Positions 42,001 through 45,572 of a stretch of 45,572 nucleotides of DNA are shown one piece after another. The translations under genes and the position numbers were made by a program. Below the pieces are notes generated by a model. That model did no database searches and had not been told where the DNA came from. It worked only from the letters and a program-made list of their open reading frames with translations. Position 1 is the stretch's first letter. Each line of letters opens with the position of its first letter. The DNA is from Nitrospirales bacterium (GTDB lineage Bacteria > Nitrospirota > Nitrospiria > Nitrospirales > UBA8639): positions 1 to 45,572 of the forward strand of contig JALDRK010000031.1 in NCBI GenBank assembly GCA_031315915.1, given 5' to 3'.

Positions 42001-42836
42001 CTAGTTGACTCGGGCACGTTCTCGGGCCTGACTCGAACCGTGGTCTCGTGCACATCGGAATCCAATGCCATGGGTTTTCAGGGCAAATCCGCCTTTTCCC
42101 CGTGATGTGACCCGCAAATCGGCTTCAAAACTTCTCCAGGATCCCCACGCACAACTTTCAGTATCCCGGATTCTGGTCCTTTGGGATTTTTCTCAGGTGC
42201 GTGGTCATAATAGTCGGCGTCATACCAATCCTGAACCCATTCCCGGACATTGCCCGATACATGAAAGAGACCGTAGGGAGATTGACCATCAGGAAGGGTC
42301 CTTACGTCCAGAAGGGTTTGTTTGTTTGTCCAATCCTTCTCAAAGTTGGCTTTCTTGGCATCCGGAGGATTGTCTCCCCAGGGATAGAGGCGGGGGTTGT
42401 CTCCGCGGGCGGCCTTTTCCCATTCGGCTTCCGTGGGCAATCGTTTCCCAGCCCAGAAACAATAGTCCACGGCATCGTGCCACGTGACTTGGACGACCGG
42501 AAGGGTTTCGATGCCCTCCTCCTCCATGAGCGGTGTGTCTCCATACACATTCATGGGAGCCTTATGAAGGGTTTCTTTGAGGAATTCAAAATATCGCGCG
42601 TTACTGACTTCATATTTGTCGATTGAAAAGGCATCCAGGAAAATCTTGCGTCGCGGTCGTTCGTCGGGTCGACCCTCGCCCTCGGCGCTTCCACGTACAA
42701 AGGTGCCGGCCGGAATGACCACCATATCGACGGGATCCTTTTCCATCACAGGTGTTGACGACGCGGAGACCGGTGATGTCCAGGTCATCACCGTCGCCAG
42801 TGTGACAGAGACGATCGCTCTGGTGAAGACGTTCAT
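42001..42836 (-). CDS. SUMF1/FGE-fold exported protein, C-terminus broken by a frameshift
   Basis: The readable frame (42836-42078, 252 residues) has a signal peptide and a SUMF1 (formylglycine-generating-enzyme fold) domain: VVIPAGTFVRGS, IDKYEVSNARYFEF, VTWHDAVDYCFWAGKRLPTEAEWEKAARG, YPWGD and SGNVREWVQDWYD. It loses homology at V-V-R-G-D-P. Shifting frame at the C-run 42143-42146 restores the expected ending V-R-G-G-S-W-R and GIGFRCARDHG, with a stop at 42001. One C is therefore missing on the plus strand, from real mutation or a homopolymer error. Its ATG overlaps the helical-protein stop (ATGA), with AGGAG upstream. Confidence 0.8.
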
Positions 42837-43249
42837 ATTTTTCTCTCCTGACTGGCTTGCACGATGTGTTGGGTGATAATGAAAATTTTCTCCGTCATGA
42901 TTTTCACGGAATTGAACTGTTGAGCCCGATCGGCTCTCCTGGCCTCCATCAGCAGCGCTCGGACTTCGTGTAATTGGTTTTCAATGGCAACCTGTATGGC
43001 CGGAGAGGCCAATGTGCCTTCAATGGCGGCCCGATGAAATTCCTCCCAGGCATGATCCGCGGCCTGTGCGGCACGGTGAATGAGGTTGGTCGTTGATGTC
43101 AGCTGGACAGAAGGCTCTGGCGGAGCTCCCTGTGCATGAGCTCCGACCGATGTTGCAAAAATGATGAACATGAATAATGCGAGGGAGATACGACACGCTG
43201 ATATTTTCATGAACAATTTCCATTGACTCGGTGTATTTTGAGTTGTCAT
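42833..43249 (-). CDS. Exported small helical protein in the SUMF1 cluster
   Basis: The product is 138 residues from ATG 43249 (GAGGTG 6 bases upstream; a GTG at 43267 overlapping the previous stop is the alternative). A signal peptide ends at G-A-H-A-Q (about residue 40). The mature part is nearly all helix: LIHRAAQAADHAWEEFHRAA, IENQLHEVRALLMEARRADRAQ and a final helix. I recognise no family; the size suggests a three-helix bundle. It is sandwiched by the SUMF1 genes with a 4-bp overlap downstream, so it is made with them and may be a partner of that system. Confidence 0.68.
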   Translation of the reverse strand: MTTQNTPSQWKLFMKISACRISLALFMFIIFATSVGAHAQGAPPEPSVQLTSTTNLIHRAAQAADHAWEEFHRAAIEGTLASPAIQVAIENQLHEVRALLMEARRADRAQQFNSVKIMTEKIFIITQHIVQASQERKI

Positions 43250-43263
43250 ACGCTTCACCTCTT

Positions 43264-44367
43264 TCACATTCGATCTTCGACGATACGAAGCATGTGCTGA
43301 ATTTCCTCATTGTGGGGATCGAGTTCCAGGGCTTGGTCCAGATGAGTCTTGGCATTTTTCCATTTCTCCCGGCCCATGGCCTTCATGGCTTCAATCGTGG
43401 CGACTTTCAGCGTTTCATTCACGCTGGAGGGAGCCGTCTTGGCACAACGAAATCCTAAGCCCACTCCATAACTGTTGTTAGAGGGGTGATTCCAGAATCT
43501 GTGGGTCGTCGTAATGCTGCTGGCTGCCGCAATCCAGGACCCTCCTCGAATCACCCGCTTCGTGCCCACGGTTAATCGATCCACATAGGTGCCTGTTCCG
43601 CCCAGCCATATCGGCTTGAGAGGACCTGCAGTATTCAGGGGGTGCGGAGTCTTCTGATAGAAATTGGGATCGTACCAGTCTTCTACCCATTCGAACACAT
43701 TGCCCGCCATGTGATGGAGTCCATATGGACTGACGGCTTCAGGCAAGGAATCCACTGGAAGGGTGGCCTCATGATTTTTGGCATAATTGGCCTTGGCCGG
43801 ATCCAATTCATTTCCCCAAGGATACTTGAACCCTTGCGGTCCACGGGCTGCGCGTTCCCATTCAGATTCCGTGGGCAGTCGCTTGCCCTGATAGTCACAA
43901 TAGGCTTTGGCGTCGAACCAATTGACACCCACCACCGGTTGCTCGGGCTTGTTGAGACGAGGGTCATCCCAGTAAGCAGGGGCAGAGTGACCGGTCTTTT
44001 TCATAAAATCGCCAAAGTCTCGATTCGACACTTCGTATCTATCGATGAAATAGCTATCCGTGATCACCCAATGGGCCGGACTCTCATCATGAAAGGCTTC
44101 CTTCGACCATGGCATGCTCATCCGTCGTTCATACATGGACATGGATTCGCGAGATGAATCCGATGCACTGGAAGGTTCCCTGTCGATGCCGATGATAGTG
44201 GGACCGAAGGGGACGTAGGCCATCCCCTTCGGCAAATCAACGATGTCCTGGGCCAAGGCCCCCTGATAGGTTGGTCCGAACAGCAGAGTGCTGAAGAGCA
44301 AGCATGCCGTTGGCAGCCCGAATCCAAATTGACCTGATAGTCCTGGTTTCCAATATGTCGTGTTCAT
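43264..44367 (-). CDS. SUMF1/FGE-fold exported protein with TPR-like tail
   Basis: The product is 367 residues: signal peptide (about 1-39), SUMF1 domain (about 44-305) with MAYVPFGPTIIGID, DSYFIDRYEVSNRDFGDFMK, VGVNWFDAKAYCDYQGKRLPTESEWERAARG, YPWGNE, AGNVFEWVEDWYDP and GVGLGFRCAKT, then a tail (about 312-367) with one or two TPR-like helices AMGREKWKNAKTHLDQALELDPHNEEIQ. FGE needs two active-site cysteines for formylglycine synthesis; only the C-terminal F-R-C-A is evident, so it is more likely a binding or structural member. The insert R-E-S-M-S-M-Y-E-R-R-M-S-M is unusual. It sits 62 bp after the third SUMF1 gene. Confidence 0.86.
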   Translation of the reverse strand: MNTTYWKPGLSGQFGFGLPTACLLFSTLLFGPTYQGALAQDIVDLPKGMAYVPFGPTIIGIDREPSSASDSSRESMSMYERRMSMPWSKEAFHDESPAHWVITDSYFIDRYEVSNRDFGDFMKKTGHSAPAYWDDPRLNKPEQPVVGVNWFDAKAYCDYQGKRLPTESEWERAARGPQGFKYPWGNELDPAKANYAKNHEATLPVDSLPEAVSPYGLHHMAGNVFEWVEDWYDPNFYQKTPHPLNTAGPLKPIWLGGTGTYVDRLTVGTKRVIRGGSWIAAASSITTTHRFWNHPSNNSYGVGLGFRCAKTAPSSVNETLKVATIEAMKAMGREKWKNAKTHLDQALELDPHNEEIQHMLRIVEDRM

Positions 44368-44429
44368 GTTGTCTCCGTAGTGCGCGACAAAAGCAGCATT
44401 GCTAAAGATGGACGAGAGATCCCTTGTGC

Positions 44430-45374
44430 CTATTTTTTGTTGATTTGATCCACGATCAACGCTTTCGTCTGCAGGTATTCGGCGTTGTCCGGATTGCCCT
44501 TCAGGGCTTTATCAATGGAAGTGAGTGCCTCTTGCCATTTCTCCTGCCCCATGCTGATCAGGGCATGCATGAAATCATATTGCACGGTTTGCAGATTGAC
44601 CGGGGAAGCGGATTGTGCACAACGAAAACCCAGGCCTACGCCGTATGAGTTGTTCTCAGGTTGATTCCAGAAGCGATGGCTGGTATGGAGGGAACTTGAG
44701 GGGGCCAACCATGATCCGCCCTTCAGGACTTTCACCGGTCCTTGGTTGGCAAAATTGAGACCCGTGGCCGGGCCTTGAGGATTCATGGCCGGGCTCACGC
44801 TGAAGTAGGTGGGATCATACCAGTCTGCCACCCACTCAAAAACATTTCCGGCCATGTTGTAAGCTCCGTACCCGCTGACTCCTTCAGGATACGAATCCAC
44901 CGCCGTGGTATGGCCGACGTTTTGGCCATAATTAGCCTTTGATTTGTCGAGTTGATGGCCCCATGGATAATGAGCATGGCCCTCCGGCCCTTTGGCGGCG
45001 CGTTCCCATTCGGCCTCAGTCGGCAACCGTTTCCCTTTGTATTCGCAATAGCCGCTGGCGTCGTACCAGTTGACTCCCACGACCGGCTGTTCGGGTTTGT
45101 TCAGTCTGGGATCATCCCAATAAGCAGGGGCGGCGTGGGAAGTGGTTTTCATGAACTCCTTGTAGTCTTTGTTGGAGACTTCAAATTTGTCGATGTAGTA
45201 AGCGTCCAGAACCACATTGTGTGGTTTTTCATCCTGATGTTCTTGGCTGCCCATGATGAATTCTCCACGGGGGATGAGTACCATGTTTTCCGGGTCTGCG
45301 CTGAATGTAGGACTGGTGAAGAGAAACAGGGAAGCGAGAATGCTCGTGCTGATGGTGAGTTGATATGTCGGCAT
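44430..45374 (-). CDS. SUMF1/FGE-fold exported protein with TPR-like tail (paralogue)
   Basis: The product is 314 residues from ATG 45374, chosen for an ideal signal peptide (MPTYQLTISTSILASLFLF) and AGAGGT 7 bases upstream; an in-frame ATG at 45431 behind GAGGG is also possible. The SUMF1 domain shows VLIPRGEFIMGS, DAYYIDKFEVSNKDYKEFMK, WYDASGYCEYKGKRLPTEAEWERAAKG, YPWGHQ, AGNVFEWVADWYDP, KVLKGGSWLAPSSSL and GLGFRCAQS. The tail SMGQEKWQEALTSIDKALKGNPDNAEY is TPR-like and matches that of the neighbouring paralogue. The two share long identical phrases (HAAPAYWDDPRLNKPEQPVV in this copy), indicating tandem duplication. It is the first gene of the cluster visible here. Confidence 0.87.
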   Translation of the reverse strand: MPTYQLTISTSILASLFLFTSPTFSADPENMVLIPRGEFIMGSQEHQDEKPHNVVLDAYYIDKFEVSNKDYKEFMKTTSHAAPAYWDDPRLNKPEQPVVGVNWYDASGYCEYKGKRLPTEAEWERAAKGPEGHAHYPWGHQLDKSKANYGQNVGHTTAVDSYPEGVSGYGAYNMAGNVFEWVADWYDPTYFSVSPAMNPQGPATGLNFANQGPVKVLKGGSWLAPSSSLHTSHRFWNQPENNSYGVGLGFRCAQSASPVNLQTVQYDFMHALISMGQEKWQEALTSIDKALKGNPDNAEYLQTKALIVDQINKK

Positions 45375-45572
45375 GGCGAAACCTCTCTGATAATGTGATT
45401 GATGGTGTGAACGACTGGGAAACGTGGTCATGACATGTACCCTCCTGCTAATTGATGGAATGCACTGAGAGAGATGCATTTCGATGCTTGAGAATTGTTG
45501 GATCGACGATGTCCCCGCACTGGAGGCATTTCCTCACCGGGATTTCAAAATCCCAGTTCCCTTGATCCGGCG

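Noticed and set aside
42078..45374. True formylglycine-generating enzymes activating sulfatases
   Set aside because: SUMF1 fold is clear but the two-cysteine active site is not evident and no sulfatase is in the window.
1..45572. CRISPR array, tRNA or rRNA genes, replication origin
   Set aside because: No regularly spaced direct repeats, no cloverleaf with TTCGA arm and acceptor stem, no rRNA-like conserved blocks and no DnaA-box cluster seen by eye.

Overview
The window looks like a bacterial chromosome of moderately high GC, probably from the Nitrospirota (a Nitrospira-like nitrite oxidiser). This is inferred from gene content: a cytochrome bd-type oxidase pair, an NDH-2 fused to sensory domains, a TIGR01777 epimerase, a DUF523/DUF1722 protein, several SUMF1-fold lipoprotein-like genes, and many small secreted proteins with no recognisable family. 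No rRNA, tRNA or CRISPR array is visible.

Region 1 (1-15.7 kb, all + strand) is an accessory island. A 9.8 kb three-module NRPS gene sits between eroded sequences. Upstream are relics of an MNT/HepT toxin-antitoxin pair. Downstream are a 17-codon stub resembling an IS481-type transposase start and two degraded copies of the small secreted-protein gene that opens the window. The NRPS starts with a docking domain but has no partner nearby, no release domain, and a first condensation domain lacking its catalytic His. Small secreted or membrane proteins, a shortened AAA ATPase, a lipoprotein and an SRAP protein follow.

Region 2 (15.9-26.5 kb) holds a minus-strand operon of HlyD-type adaptor, TolC-type channel and ABC exporter, followed by a soluble transhydrogenase, a thioredoxin and a glutathione peroxidase. 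The ABC nucleotide-binding domain has lost essentially every catalytic motif. A divergent NhaR-like LysR regulator faces this operon. A repeated 11-bp element occurs twice in the divergent promoter and again, as an imperfect inverted pair, upstream of a three-gene operon of envelope proteins, the first of which carries four D-W-T repeats. These two operons may form one regulon and are the best candidate here for an undescribed system.

Region 3 (26.9-32.6 kb) is respiratory: CydB and CydA, then Kelch protein -> NDH-2 fused to a cyclic-nucleotide-binding domain and two CBS domains. The last gene is split by a frameshift.

Region 4 (32.7-45.4 kb, minus strand) holds a DUF5666-like secreted protein, DoxX, a sigma-54 activator relic, a VOC protein, a CbiX-like chelatase, the DUF523/DUF1722 protein coupled to a photolyase with a hairpin-rich leader, a PDZ protein, a DUF4149-like protein, a thiol-peroxidase-like redoxin, an epimerase, a cupredoxin-like protein, and a cluster of three SUMF1-fold proteins (one frameshifted) around a helical secreted protein.

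Two otherwise well-conserved genes (NDH-2 fusion and the first SUMF1 gene) are each broken by what looks like one missing base, so sequencing or assembly error must be considered alongside real pseudogenisation.
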